A stretch of 64,000 nucleotides of DNA from Alphaproteobacteria bacterium (GTDB lineage Bacteria > Pseudomonadota > Alphaproteobacteria > UBA8366 > Aestuariispiraceae), in the NCBI GenBank assembly GCA_024743195.1, contig JANSXE010000006.1, positions 124,001 through 188,000 of the forward strand, given 5' to 3'. The first letter of the stretch is position 1, and every line of letters begins with the position of its first letter. The notes beneath the pieces are model-generated. The model had not been told where the DNA came from. It did not search any database and saw only the letters and a program-made list of their open reading frames with translations. The translations under genes were made by a program, and so were the position numbers. Shown piece after piece: positions 25,409 through 33,368 of this stretch.

Positions 25409-25437
25409 CGACCGGCGGACGCCGGGCCGGTCGTTTT
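25409..25437 (+). terminator. Rho-independent terminator after flbD
   Basis: An 8-bp stem (CGACCGGC at 25409-25416 with GCCGGTCG at 25426-25433) is followed directly by TTTT. It lies five bases after the flbD stop and would separate the fliF-flbD transcript from flhA. Confidence 0.65.
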
Positions 25438-25487
25438 GGCGCGCATCCCGCCGCGGCGGGTGGACGACAGGCGGTTCCTGAGAGGCC

Positions 25488-27644
25488 ATGGCGAACAGCG
25501 ATTCGGACACCCCCGAAGGCGGTACGGTCCGCTCCGTCGGCGCAGCCGGCCCGGACGGCGCGGGCGCCGCCTTCGGGCGGTTCCGGTCCGCCCTGTTCTC
25601 GACCGAAATCTGGCTGCCGCTCGGCATCGTCGCCATTCTGGCGGTGCTGCTGATCCCGATGCCGACATGGCTTCTGGACATGTCGCTGGCGATTTCGATC
25701 ACCTTCTCGGTGGTGATCCTGCTGACCGTCATCTTCATCGCCTCGCCGCTTGAACTGACCAGTTTTCCGACGATCCTCTTGATCGCGACCATGCTGCGGC
25801 TGGGTCTGAACGTCGCCTCGACGCGCCTCATCCTCTCTGACGGGCACACCGGGCCGGATGCGGCGGGGCGCGTGATCGAAGCCTTCGGAAGCTTCGTCGC
25901 CGGCGGCAACTACGTGATCGGCATCATCGTCTTCGGCATCCTGGTGATCATCAATTTCATCGTCATCACCAAGGGCGCCGGGCGCATCGCGGAGGTCGCC
26001 GCGCGCTTCACCCTGGACGCCATGCCGGGCAAGCAGATGGCGATCGACGCCGACCTCTCCTCCGGCCTGATCGACGAGGACCAGGCCCGCAGCCGGCGCA
26101 AGGAACTGGAAACCGAGAGCTCCTTCTTCGGGGCGATGGACGGCGCGTCGAAATTCGTGCGCGGCGACGCGGTCGCCGGCCTCCTCATCACCTTCATCAA
26201 CATCATCGGCGGCATGATCATCGGCGTCGCCCAGCGCGACATGACGTTCGGCGACGCGGCCGAGAACTACACGCTGCTCACCATCGGGGACGGGCTGGTC
26301 AGCCAGATCCCCGCGCTGATCGTCTCCGTCGGCGCCGGCATGCTGGTGACCAAGGCCGGCGTGATCGGGGGCACCGACAAGGCGGTCTTCGGCCAGCTTT
26401 CCGGCTATCCGGCGGCCATGGGCATCGCCGCCTTCCTGTTGCTGATCATGGCGGCGATCCCCGGGCTGCCGGCCTGGCCCTTCCTGATCATGGCGGCGAC
26501 GGCGGGCGGCCTCGCCTTCTATGTCAGCCGGCGCGCCGCCATGGAGAAAGCCGACGCACAGGCCCGCGCCGTCCAAGAGGAAGAGACGACAGCGGCGGCG
26601 TCCGCGGCAGAGGAGCCGATCTCCTCCGCCCTGCAGATGGACCTGATCCGGCTGGAGCTCGGCTACGGCCTGCTGCCGCTGATCAACGCCAACGCCGAAC
26701 AGCGCCTGACCGACCAGATCAAGGCGCTGCGCCGGCAGATCGCCTCCGACATGGGCTTCGTGATGCCCGCGGTGCGCATCCAGGACAATCTGCAGCTGCC
26801 CGCCAACACCTATGTCATCCGCATCAAGGAGATCGAGGCGGGCCGCGGCGATTTGCGCCCCAACATGTTGATGTGCATGGACCCGCGCGGCCAGAAGATC
26901 TCGCTCCCGGGCGAGGCGACGACGGAGCCGACCTTCGGGCTGCCCGCCGTCTGGGTGCAGGAGAACCAGCGCGAAGAGGCGATGTTCCGCGGCTACACGG
27001 TGGTCGACAGCTCCACCGTGATCACCACGCACCTGACGGAGATCGTGAAGGACAACATGTCCGAACTGCTCTCCTACGCGGAGACGCAGAAGCTGCTCGA
27101 CGAGCTGCCGTCGTCGCAGCAGAAGCTGGTCGGCGATCTGATCCCGAGCCAGTTCACCCTCGGCTCGGTGCAGCGGGTGCTGCAGAACCTGCTGTCGGAG
27201 CGGGTCTCGATCCGCGACCTGCCCACAATCCTGGAAGGGCTGGCCGAAGCCGTCGGCTACACCCGCAACATGACGCAGATCACGGAGCATGTGCGCGCCC
27301 GCCTGGCGCGCCAGATTTCCGACGCCAACACCAACGACTCCGGCGTCGTGCCGCTGGTGACGCTGTCTCCGCAATGGGAGCAGACCTTCGTCGAGAGCAT
27401 CGTCGGTCAGGGCGACGACAAGCAGCTCGCCATGCCGCCCTCCAAGCTGCAGGAATTCATCAACGGCGTGCGCCAGACCTTCGAGCAGCAGGCCATGGCC
27501 GGCGAGACGCCCGCGCTGCTGGTGAGCCCGCAGATCCGCCCCTATGTGCGCTCCGTGATTGAGCGCTTCCGGCCGATCACCGTCGTGCTCTCGCAGAACG
27601 AGATCCACCCCAAGGCGCGGATCAAGACGGTGGCCAGCATATGA
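25488..27644 (+). CDS. flhA: Flagellar export gate protein FlhA
   Basis: The 718-residue protein forms the nonameric ring of the flagellar type III export gate. The N-terminal half (about 30-340) has eight membrane helices. The FHIPEP-family signature region with R-L-G-L-N-V-A-S-T-R near 102-112 and the cytoplasmic loop around E-T-E-S-S-F-F-G-A-M-D-G-A are clear. The C-terminal half (about 385-718) is the cytoplasmic platform that docks chaperone-substrate complexes. The start ATG at 25488 follows CCTGAGAGG. It is separated from flbD by a hairpin and followed by flhF. Confidence 0.96.
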   Translation: MANSDSDTPEGGTVRSVGAAGPDGAGAAFGRFRSALFSTEIWLPLGIVAILAVLLIPMPTWLLDMSLAISITFSVVILLTVIFIASPLELTSFPTILLIATMLRLGLNVASTRLILSDGHTGPDAAGRVIEAFGSFVAGGNYVIGIIVFGILVIINFIVITKGAGRIAEVAARFTLDAMPGKQMAIDADLSSGLIDEDQARSRRKELETESSFFGAMDGASKFVRGDAVAGLLITFINIIGGMIIGVAQRDMTFGDAAENYTLLTIGDGLVSQIPALIVSVGAGMLVTKAGVIGGTDKAVFGQLSGYPAAMGIAAFLLLIMAAIPGLPAWPFLIMAATAGGLAFYVSRRAAMEKADAQARAVQEEETTAAASAAEEPISSALQMDLIRLELGYGLLPLINANAEQRLTDQIKALRRQIASDMGFVMPAVRIQDNLQLPANTYVIRIKEIEAGRGDLRPNMLMCMDPRGQKISLPGEATTEPTFGLPAVWVQENQREEAMFRGYTVVDSSTVITTHLTEIVKDNMSELLSYAETQKLLDELPSSQQKLVGDLIPSQFTLGSVQRVLQNLLSERVSIRDLPTILEGLAEAVGYTRNMTQITEHVRARLARQISDANTNDSGVVPLVTLSPQWEQTFVESIVGQGDDKQLAMPPSKLQEFINGVRQTFEQQAMAGETPALLVSPQIRPYVRSVIERFRPITVVLSQNEIHPKARIKTVASI

Positions 27645-27715
27645 GCCGGCGGCCCAAGGGTACGGGGAAGGGGAAGGCGCTGACGCCGGCCCGGCGGATG
27701 CGGTAGGCTCACGCC

Positions 27716-28906
27716 ATGCGCTTGAAGAGTTTCCATGCGGACAGTCTCGCCGCCGCGCTCGCGCTGGCGCGCGAGGCGCTGGGGGCGGACGCCATCATCG
27801 TCGCCACCCATGAGGAGGAGGAGCCCGGCCGCGGCGCGCGCGTCACCGCCGCGATCGAGGAGCGCGACGATCCCGCGCTCTCCGACTGGGAGGCGGGCGA
27901 CCGCGACGCGGCGCTAGAGGCGGTTATGGAGGTGCTGGAGCGGCACGGGACGCCGCGCGCGCTGACCGACCGGCTGGTGCAGGCCGCCGCCGACAGCGAG
28001 GAGCTGGACGTCAGCCTTGCGCTGGCAGGCGCGCTCGACCGGCTGTTCGCCTTCCGGCCGCTGCCGGACGCGGCGGGCGGCAAGCCGCTGATGCTGATCG
28101 GTCCGCCGGGCGGGGGCAAGACCGTCACCTGCGCCAAGATCGCCGCCCGCCTCGCCGTCGCCTATGAGGAGCGCGACGAGCCGCCGCCGGTCGTGCTGAT
28201 CGGGGCCGACCCGATGCGCGTGGCCGCCATGGACCAGCTCAAGGCCTATGCCGAGCGTCTGGGCGCGCGCTTCGAAGCCGCGCCGGACGCCGCCGCGCTC
28301 GGCGAGGCGCTGGGGCGCTGCGGGCGGCGCGATCTGGTGATCATCGACACTCCCGGCTGCAATCCCTACGAGCTCGAAGAGTTGGCGCATCTCATCGAAC
28401 TCGCCGCGGCGGCGGAGCTGGAGCCGGTGCTGGTCCTGGCCGCAGGGCGCGACGCCGAGGAGGCGGCCGATCTCGCCACCGCCTTCCGCCCGGTCGAACC
28501 GACGCGGCTGATCGCCACCGGGCTCGACATCGCGCACCGCCTGGGCGCGCTGCTTGCCGCGGCGGAGGCCGGGCGCCTCGCCTTCTGCGAAGCGAGCCGC
28601 AGCCCGCGCATCGCGGAGGGGCTGAAGCCGCTCAACCCCTTGAGCCTGGCGCGTCTGCTGCTGCCGCACGCAGGCGGCGAAAGCGCGCCGGCCTCCGTCC
28701 CGGCTTCCGCGCCGGCCGCCGCGCCGGGCGACCCGGCGGAGCCGCGCCCGCGCGACGAGGCGGCCCCGCCGTCTCCGCCCGACGACGCGCTGCCGGACGG
28801 TCTGCGCGAGGCCCTGGAGGCCGCCCGCAGCCGCGCCTTCGACGAAGAGGACGACACAGACGAACCGGACGCGCCGCGCCCACGCTTCGGCCGCGGCGAC
28901 GGATGA
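27716..28906 (+). CDS. flhF: SRP-type GTPase FlhF, flagellar placement factor
   Basis: FlhF is an SRP-family GTPase that sets the pole where the flagellum is built. The 396-residue protein opens with the family start M-R-L-K-S-F-H-A. It has the P-loop G-P-P-G-G-G-K-T at 129-136, the D-P-M-R motif near 165-168, D-T-P-G at 211-214 and T-G-L-D where most members have T-K-L-D. The change of Lys to Gly in that last motif may alter guanine recognition. After residue 325 there is a Pro/Ala/Glu-rich tail of about 70 residues not found in short FlhF proteins. It pairs with flhG 60 bp downstream. Confidence 0.92.
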   Translation: MRLKSFHADSLAAALALAREALGADAIIVATHEEEEPGRGARVTAAIEERDDPALSDWEAGDRDAALEAVMEVLERHGTPRALTDRLVQAAADSEELDVSLALAGALDRLFAFRPLPDAAGGKPLMLIGPPGGGKTVTCAKIAARLAVAYEERDEPPPVVLIGADPMRVAAMDQLKAYAERLGARFEAAPDAAALGEALGRCGRRDLVIIDTPGCNPYELEELAHLIELAAAAELEPVLVLAAGRDAEEAADLATAFRPVEPTRLIATGLDIAHRLGALLAAAEAGRLAFCEASRSPRIAEGLKPLNPLSLARLLLPHAGGESAPASVPASAPAAAPGDPAEPRPRDEAAPPSPPDDALPDGLREALEAARSRAFDEEDDTDEPDAPRPRFGRGDG

Positions 28907-28966
28907 CGCCCATGCCGATCCGCCGCCCCCAAGAGAGCACACCGCACCGCCCAAGGTGACCGAGAG

Positions 28967-29752
28967 ATGAGCAGCACCGCCCCCTCCCCCGCCTCCAGCG
29001 CGAAGGCCGCCGGCGATCCGACCGGCCGGATCATCGCGGTCGCCTCCGGCAAGGGCGGCGTCGGCAAGACCTGGTTCGCGGTGACGCTGAGCCACGCGCT
29101 GGCCCGCGCCGGCCGCAAGATCCTGCTGTTCGACGGCGATCTGGGCCTCGCCAATGTCGACATCCAGCTGGGTCTGACGCCGAAGCGCGATCTCGCCGTC
29201 GCGCTCGACGGGCGGGCGCCGTTGAAATCCTGCGTGACGCGCTTCCAGACGGCGGGCTTCGACATCCTGGCCGGGCGCTCCGGCTCCGGCTCGCTGGCGA
29301 GCCTGCCGGCTCCGCGGATCGAGCGGCTGCAGCGCGACCTGCTCGCGCTGGCCGCCGATTACGACCGCGTGGTGATCGATTTGGGCGCGGGGGTCGACCG
29401 CACGGTGCGCCAGTTCGCCGCGCGCACCGGGCGCTGCCTCTTGCTTGTGAACGAGGAGCCGACCTCGCTGACCGACGCCTACGCCTTCCTGAAGCTCCTG
29501 TGGGCCCAGCATCCGGAGGTCGCGGTCGATATCGTCGTCAACGCCGCGGAGACGCCGGAGAAAGGCCGCAAGACCTACGAGACGCTGGCCAAGGCCTGCG
29601 TGAGCTTCCTGAAGCGCGAGCCGGGGCTCGCCGGCGTGATCCGTCGCGACCGCCGCGTGCGCGAGGCGATCCGCGCCCAGACGCCGCTTCTCGCCCGCTC
29701 GCCCGACTCCGACGCCGGCGCCGACGTGGAACGCATCGCAGCCGCCCTGTAG
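28967..29752 (+). CDS. flhG: MinD-like ATPase FlhG (FleN), flagellar number regulator
   Basis: The 261-residue protein has the deviant Walker A S-G-K-G-G-V-G-K-T at 27-35, switch D-G-D-L-G-L-A-N-V-D near 55-64, and V-V-I-D-L-G-A-G in the Walker B strand, as in MinD/FleN. FlhG limits flagellar number, works against FlhF, and in some species inhibits the master regulator. The first 20 residues are Ala/Ser/Pro-rich and lack the DQAxxL-type helix used to activate FlhF, at least in canonical form. It ends the main flagellar block; the debris zone follows. Confidence 0.92.
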   Translation: MSSTAPSPASSAKAAGDPTGRIIAVASGKGGVGKTWFAVTLSHALARAGRKILLFDGDLGLANVDIQLGLTPKRDLAVALDGRAPLKSCVTRFQTAGFDILAGRSGSGSLASLPAPRIERLQRDLLALAADYDRVVIDLGAGVDRTVRQFAARTGRCLLLVNEEPTSLTDAYAFLKLLWAQHPEVAVDIVVNAAETPEKGRKTYETLAKACVSFLKREPGLAGVIRRDRRVREAIRAQTPLLARSPDSDAGADVERIAAAL

Positions 29753-29788
29753 GCGGCGCCGGGGTCAGGCCTTGCAACGCCGAGGCCG

Positions 29789-29835
29789 CGTCCTCCGAGA
29801 CGCCGCCTCCTGGCGGCTCCTCAGGACGAGGGCTA
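29789..29835. repeat. REP-like intergenic inverted repeat, copy 1
   Basis: The sequence carries outer arms CGTCCT/AGGACG and an inner hairpin GCCGCC-TCCT-GGCGGC. The same signature (GAGACGCCGCC...GGCGGCTCCTC...GACGAGGGCT) recurs in inverted orientation at 58373-58421. Extragenic repeats of this type are scattered in many alphaproteobacterial genomes. Confidence 0.65.
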
Positions 29836-29932
29836 TGCGCTTGAGCCCAAAACCTCAGACCTCTCCCTGAGAAGGGCGCGGCGGCGCCCGTCTCGACGGG
29901 CGGGAGACCGTCGTCCGGCGACGCCCCCCCTC

Positions 29933-30031
29933 TCACACGCGGCTGACGCCGATCAGCGCCGAGCCCGCCCCGCCGGCCAGGATGCCGAAGAAGTCGGTCC
30001 GGTTACTTTTGTTCCAAGAGGTGGGGGGCAT
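29933..30031 (-). CDS. Possible 32-residue small membrane peptide
   Basis: On the minus strand GAGGAAA lies nine bases before an ATG at 30031. The frame runs 32 codons and reads M-P-P-T-S-W-N-K-S-N-R-T, then a hydrophobic stretch F-F-G-I-L-A-G-G-A-G-S-A-L-I-G-V, ending S-R-V. The pattern (short polar start, one hydrophobic helix, basic end) fits a small single-span membrane peptide. It lies 27 bp downstream of the broken gene on the same strand, so the two may have shared a transcript. I know no family for it; it could also be the tail of a decayed gene. Confidence 0.35.
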   Translation of the reverse strand: MPPTSWNKSNRTDFFGILAGGAGSALIGVSRV

Positions 30032-30058
30032 AGATCTTTTCCTCACAGTAGTTGAAAG

Positions 30059-30779
30059 TCAGGGGGGGGGCGCGGTGGAATTTGGTCGCAGCCGAGTGCA
30101 CACCAGATTCACAGCCTGCGCGAAGATATCCAAGGCGTCCGGCACATGGCTGTGGTGAAAGCCGACCCCTATGGAAACACTCTGAACGAGAGGCGCCGTC
30201 ACAAAGCACGAGGTCCGAGGCCCTATCTCGCCGAAGCCGCATGTCATGCAGATGCGGGCCTTGCCCGCTTCCTTGATCCAGATCGGATCATCGGTCAGGC
30301 GGTCGGGGCAGATCAGAAAACCCGACTGCTGATCGGGGCGGCAGCGCTCGCGACAGGCCGTCGCATGTTGTAGGTCGCGGAGATCGGGTTGTCATAGACG
30401 ATGGAGGAGAGGGTGATCGTCGCGTAGCGCTCAAGCTCCGCCAGCGTCAGCACGCGGTTGTTGCCGTCGAAGGGATCGGGGGCGTAGGGGGTGCGGTCGG
30501 GCAGTTCGGCCTCGATGCGCATAGCGCCTCGACCTCGGCCGAGCTGGGCCGGCGGTCGGCGCTGTAGGGCAGATAGGCCCGCGGGATGTCGAAAGTCCGC
30601 CCGCGGATGCTATGCGCGACCGGCGTCATGTCGCCGGTGAAGACCCGCGGCGACTGCACGATGAAGCCCAAGACATAACCCGACCCGCAACACAGCGGCG
30701 ACAGCCCCCAGGCCAGCAGTCCGAGCGCCGCCGCCAAGCCGGCCAGCAGCCAAAGCGCCTTGCGTCCGCGTCGCGTCAA
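30059..30779 (-). pseudogene. Frameshifted gene for an unrecognised membrane-anchored protein
   Basis: The minus strand encodes pieces of one protein in different frames. The first piece starts at a TTG at 30779, preceded by AAAGGA, with a membrane segment A-L-W-L-L-A-G-L-A-A-A-L-G-L-L-A-W-G. Near 30520 the sense frame changes (continuing I-E-A-E-L-P-D-R-T-P-Y-A-P-D), and near 30360 it changes again (continuing A-C-R-E-R-C-R-P-D-Q). The last piece contains C-M-T-C-G-F-G-E and stops at 30059 after a run of nine C residues. At least two frameshifts are needed to rejoin it, giving about 240 residues. No family is recognised. Real decay is likely, although sequencing errors are possible. Confidence 0.6.
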
Positions 30780-30959
30780 GTCGGCGTCCTTTCCAGAAGC
30801 GGGGCGGCGGCTGCTTCAATCCAAGAAGAGCGCTCCCCGGGAAACACGCGTCCCGAGAGCATAGAATGGACTTTCGGTCGCATTTTTCAATATTCCTGAA
30901 CCTACAAAAAAGAACAAAATTGGTTTATGCACCTTACCCTCGCGCTTCGCCCCTCGCTG

Positions 30960-30975
30960 CGGTACAGTGCTTGCA
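30960..30975 (+). promoter_or_regulatory. Candidate sigma-54 promoter before the FliK-like/QueF-like genes
   Basis: CGGTAC, five bases, TTGCA. The -12 box is consensus and the GG-N10-GC spacing is right; the -24 box matches at four of six positions. It lies about 94 bp upstream of the FliK-like start, so this small operon may belong to the FlbD/sigma-54 regulon. Confidence 0.45.
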
Positions 30976-31068
30976 TCGCCTGGACGACTCCCGGCGCCGG
31001 GCGCAGAAGCGCCGGCCGGCCGGGGTCGCAAGGCGAAGGAGCGGCCGGAGAACCGGCCGAGGACGCTC

Positions 31069-32721
31069 ATGAACACGCCCATCCCCCCCGGCGCGGCCGG
31101 CGACGCGGCCGCACAGCCAGGCGCCGGCCGGACGCTCGGCCTGACGCCGCATCTGATCCGCCAGTTCGCCGGCGGCGCGGCCATCCAGGGTCGGGTGACC
31201 GCCACCGGCGGCGAAGGCCGCCTGCAGATTGCCACGCCGCATGGAACCCTGACCCTGCAGACGGCGACCAGCCTGCCGCCGGGCACCCCGGTCAGCCTGC
31301 AACTCACCAACCCGGGCCCGCCCGCACAGCTCGCCGTGACGCCCCAGGCGCCGGGCGGCGCCGGCGGCCAGGGGGGCGGCCAGGGCGGGGGCCAGGGCGG
31401 GGGCCAGGCCGGTCAGACGCTGGCCGCGCGCCTCGCCGCGCCCCCCACGGCGCCGCCCACGCCCACAGGCGCCAACGCCCAAGCCGCAACCGCGCAATCC
31501 AGAGCCGCCGGCGCGCCGGCGCAGCCCGCGGTGCTGACCAGCCTGACCACGGGAACCGTGCTGCAGGCGACCGTCACGGGCCCGCCCGCCGGGTCGGCCG
31601 CGACGCAGGGAACGACCCCGGGCGCTGCGGCCGGCGGCCGGCCCTCTGCGAGCGCGAACCCCGCACCGTCCGGAGGGGCCGCCGCCGGCTCGGCGTCTTC
31701 GGCCGGCGCGGCGCCGACAAGTCCCGCGGGCCTGCAAGCCGCCCTGGCCGCCGGCCGCGCGCTCCCGCCCGGAACCGGGCTTGCCGTCCGCCTGCTGGCG
31801 GCGGCGCCGCCCGGCCAGACGCTCCCCGCCCCCGGCGGCGCCGGCGGCGGCGGGGCGATGCTGAGCGGAACCGTGACCGGCCAGACCCCCGGCGGCCAAG
31901 CCCTGGTCGCCACCTCCGCCGGGACCCTGACCCTTTCGACCGGCGGCGCGCCGCCGACGGGGACGCAGATGCTGCTGGAACTCGCCGGCGCCCCGCGCCC
32001 CCCCGTCCCCGGCGCCCCCGCCCCCGCCGGCGCCGGCGCGCCGTTTGCGGCGCTGGCGGACGCGCTCGCCCTGCTCGGCCGCGCGGGCGGCGTGGGCGAC
32101 GCGCAGCCGGCGGCGCAGCAGGCGCTGCAGACGCTGCAGTCGGTGCTGCCCCAGCCGACGGCGCAGCTCGGGACCTCGATGCTGTTCGTGCTGCAGGCGC
32201 TGCGCGGCGGCGGGCTGGAGCGGCTGGTCGGCGGCGAGCGCGCCCAGACGATCGAGCGACTGCAGCGCGGGCTGGGCGAACGGATCGAGGGCGACCTGCG
32301 CGGCGCAGCCGCGGGCCGCGCGCGCGACGGCGCGGGCGGGGAATGGCGGGCGCTCTCCCTGCCGCTCCTGACCGAGGGCGAGTTGGAGCGCATCCGCCTC
32401 TATCTGCGCGACCGCGCGCCGGAGGACGAGGAGGCCGGCGCGGCGAACGGCCCGCGCGCGACGCGCTTCATCCTGGAGGCGAGCTTCTCGCGCCTCGGGC
32501 CGATGCAGTTCGACGGGCTGGTGCGGGACAAGACGCTCGACCTGATGATCCGCAGCCATCAGCCGCTGGAGGCGGAGGACCGCGATGCGATCCGCGGCCT
32601 CTTCGCCGATGTGGTGAGCGCGCTGGGCTATGGCGGGTCGGTCGCCTTCCAGGTCGTGCGCGCCTTCGATATCCTGCCGGTCGAGGAGGCCGCCGGGGAG
32701 CCCGGCGGGATGACCGTATGA
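31069..32721 (+). CDS. FliK-like flagellar protein (second hook-length-control-type protein)
   Basis: The 550-residue protein is extremely rich in Gly, Pro, Ala and Gln for its first 330 residues, including a short run of G-G-Q-G repeats near 95-115. A compact C-terminal part (about 410-535) follows, with W-R-A-L-S-L-P-L-L and a strand-helix pattern like the FliK C-terminal domain. I chose the ATG at 31069; the frame is open 34 codons further upstream without a good ribosome site. Its stop overlaps the QueF-like gene by four bases. Since a canonical fliK is present at 14003, this one is either a second ruler-like substrate or a flagella-associated protein of unknown role. Confidence 0.55.
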   Translation: MNTPIPPGAAGDAAAQPGAGRTLGLTPHLIRQFAGGAAIQGRVTATGGEGRLQIATPHGTLTLQTATSLPPGTPVSLQLTNPGPPAQLAVTPQAPGGAGGQGGGQGGGQGGGQAGQTLAARLAAPPTAPPTPTGANAQAATAQSRAAGAPAQPAVLTSLTTGTVLQATVTGPPAGSAATQGTTPGAAAGGRPSASANPAPSGGAAAGSASSAGAAPTSPAGLQAALAAGRALPPGTGLAVRLLAAAPPGQTLPAPGGAGGGGAMLSGTVTGQTPGGQALVATSAGTLTLSTGGAPPTGTQMLLELAGAPRPPVPGAPAPAGAGAPFAALADALALLGRAGGVGDAQPAAQQALQTLQSVLPQPTAQLGTSMLFVLQALRGGGLERLVGGERAQTIERLQRGLGERIEGDLRGAAAGRARDGAGGEWRALSLPLLTEGELERIRLYLRDRAPEDEEAGAANGPRATRFILEASFSRLGPMQFDGLVRDKTLDLMIRSHQPLEAEDRDAIRGLFADVVSALGYGGSVAFQVVRAFDILPVEEAAGEPGGMTV

Positions 32722-33152
32722 GCGATGCGCCCGACCTCTCCAAAGCGGCCGAAGAGGCCGCACGCGCCGAGGACGCCGCCCGCCCGATCGAGGCGGCGGA
32801 GAACCCCAATCCGCGGATCGACTATCTGGTCCGCCTCGAAGGGGAGACGACCGGCGCGCGCGATCACGGCGGCCCCGCCCGCGTGGTGCTGAGTTACGTG
32901 CCGGACAAGCGGATCGTGCGCCAGGCGGCCTTCCGCGACTATCTGGCGGGCCTGACCGGGATCGAGGCCGGCGCCAACCTGCCCGAGCGCCTCGCCCTGC
33001 GCATCCTGGGCGACTTCAATGACGAGTTGGTGCCGCGCTGGGTGCAGGTGGTCGTCGCCACGCCCGGCGACGCCGGGCACCGGGTGCTGGTCGAGGACCG
33101 CCAGCCGAAGTGGGACAACCGCGTGCTGCTCGCCCGCGCCGCGGGGCTCTGA
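32718..33152 (+). CDS. QueF-like tunnelling-fold protein without catalytic residues
   Basis: The 144-residue protein aligns by eye with unimodular QueF (preQ0 reductase): E-N-P-N-P-R-I-D-Y at 28-36, V-V-L-S-Y-V-P-D-K at 56-64, A-F-R-D-Y-L at 71-76, and the end V-E-D-R-Q-P-K-W near 125-132, which matches the E-H-R-K-P-G-W end of QueF. The block that in QueF carries the catalytic Cys and Asp (around S-L-C-P and Q-P-D-F) is replaced by G-E-T-T-G-A-R-D-H-G, and the protein has no cysteine at all. It therefore cannot reduce preQ0 by the known thioimide mechanism. It is translationally coupled to the FliK-like gene (ATGA overlap), so a flagellar structural or regulatory role is likely. Confidence 0.6.
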   Translation: MSDAPDLSKAAEEAARAEDAARPIEAAENPNPRIDYLVRLEGETTGARDHGGPARVVLSYVPDKRIVRQAAFRDYLAGLTGIEAGANLPERLALRILGDFNDELVPRWVQVVVATPGDAGHRVLVEDRQPKWDNRVLLARAAGL

Positions 33153-33368
33153 CGCCCCCTCCCCACCGAACCGGCGCCCCGGCGCCCGCCAACCCGGCAA
33201 GACTCGCCCCCCTGCGCGGTCCGACTCCGCCGGGCGTCCGCCCGGAAGTCCCGGCGGCGCGTTGGATTCCTTAGCGATTCGGGATTGGCACGGCGTTTGA
33301 TTCGCTCTCGCTCGAACCAAGGCCGGCCGCGCTGGGAAGCGGCCGCGCTGCAAAAGGGAGCGGCAAGA

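Larger units (their letters stand above)
29753..31068. other. Debris zone between flhG and the FliK-like gene
   Basis: This 1.3 kb has a REP-like repeat, a 32-codon ORF, a broken gene and patches of AT-rich DNA (30003-30060 and about 30880-30935), all listed separately where supported. Reading frames here are short and interrupted. Base composition and codon use are more mixed than in the flanking flagellar genes, which suggests an insertion or decaying region. The final 290 bp contain a possible sigma-54 promoter and a GC-rich hairpin-prone leader. Confidence 0.6.

Noticed and set aside
25266-27608. A 780-codon minus-strand frame opposite flhA
   Set aside because: It is antisense to the strongly conserved FlhA frame and has a composition typical of GC-rich shadows (long His/Gln/Arg runs).
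30927-33152. A 741-codon frame over the FliK-like gene
   Set aside because: It is an Arg/Pro-rich shadow frame of the FliK-like gene; only the last part from 32718 is the QueF-like gene.
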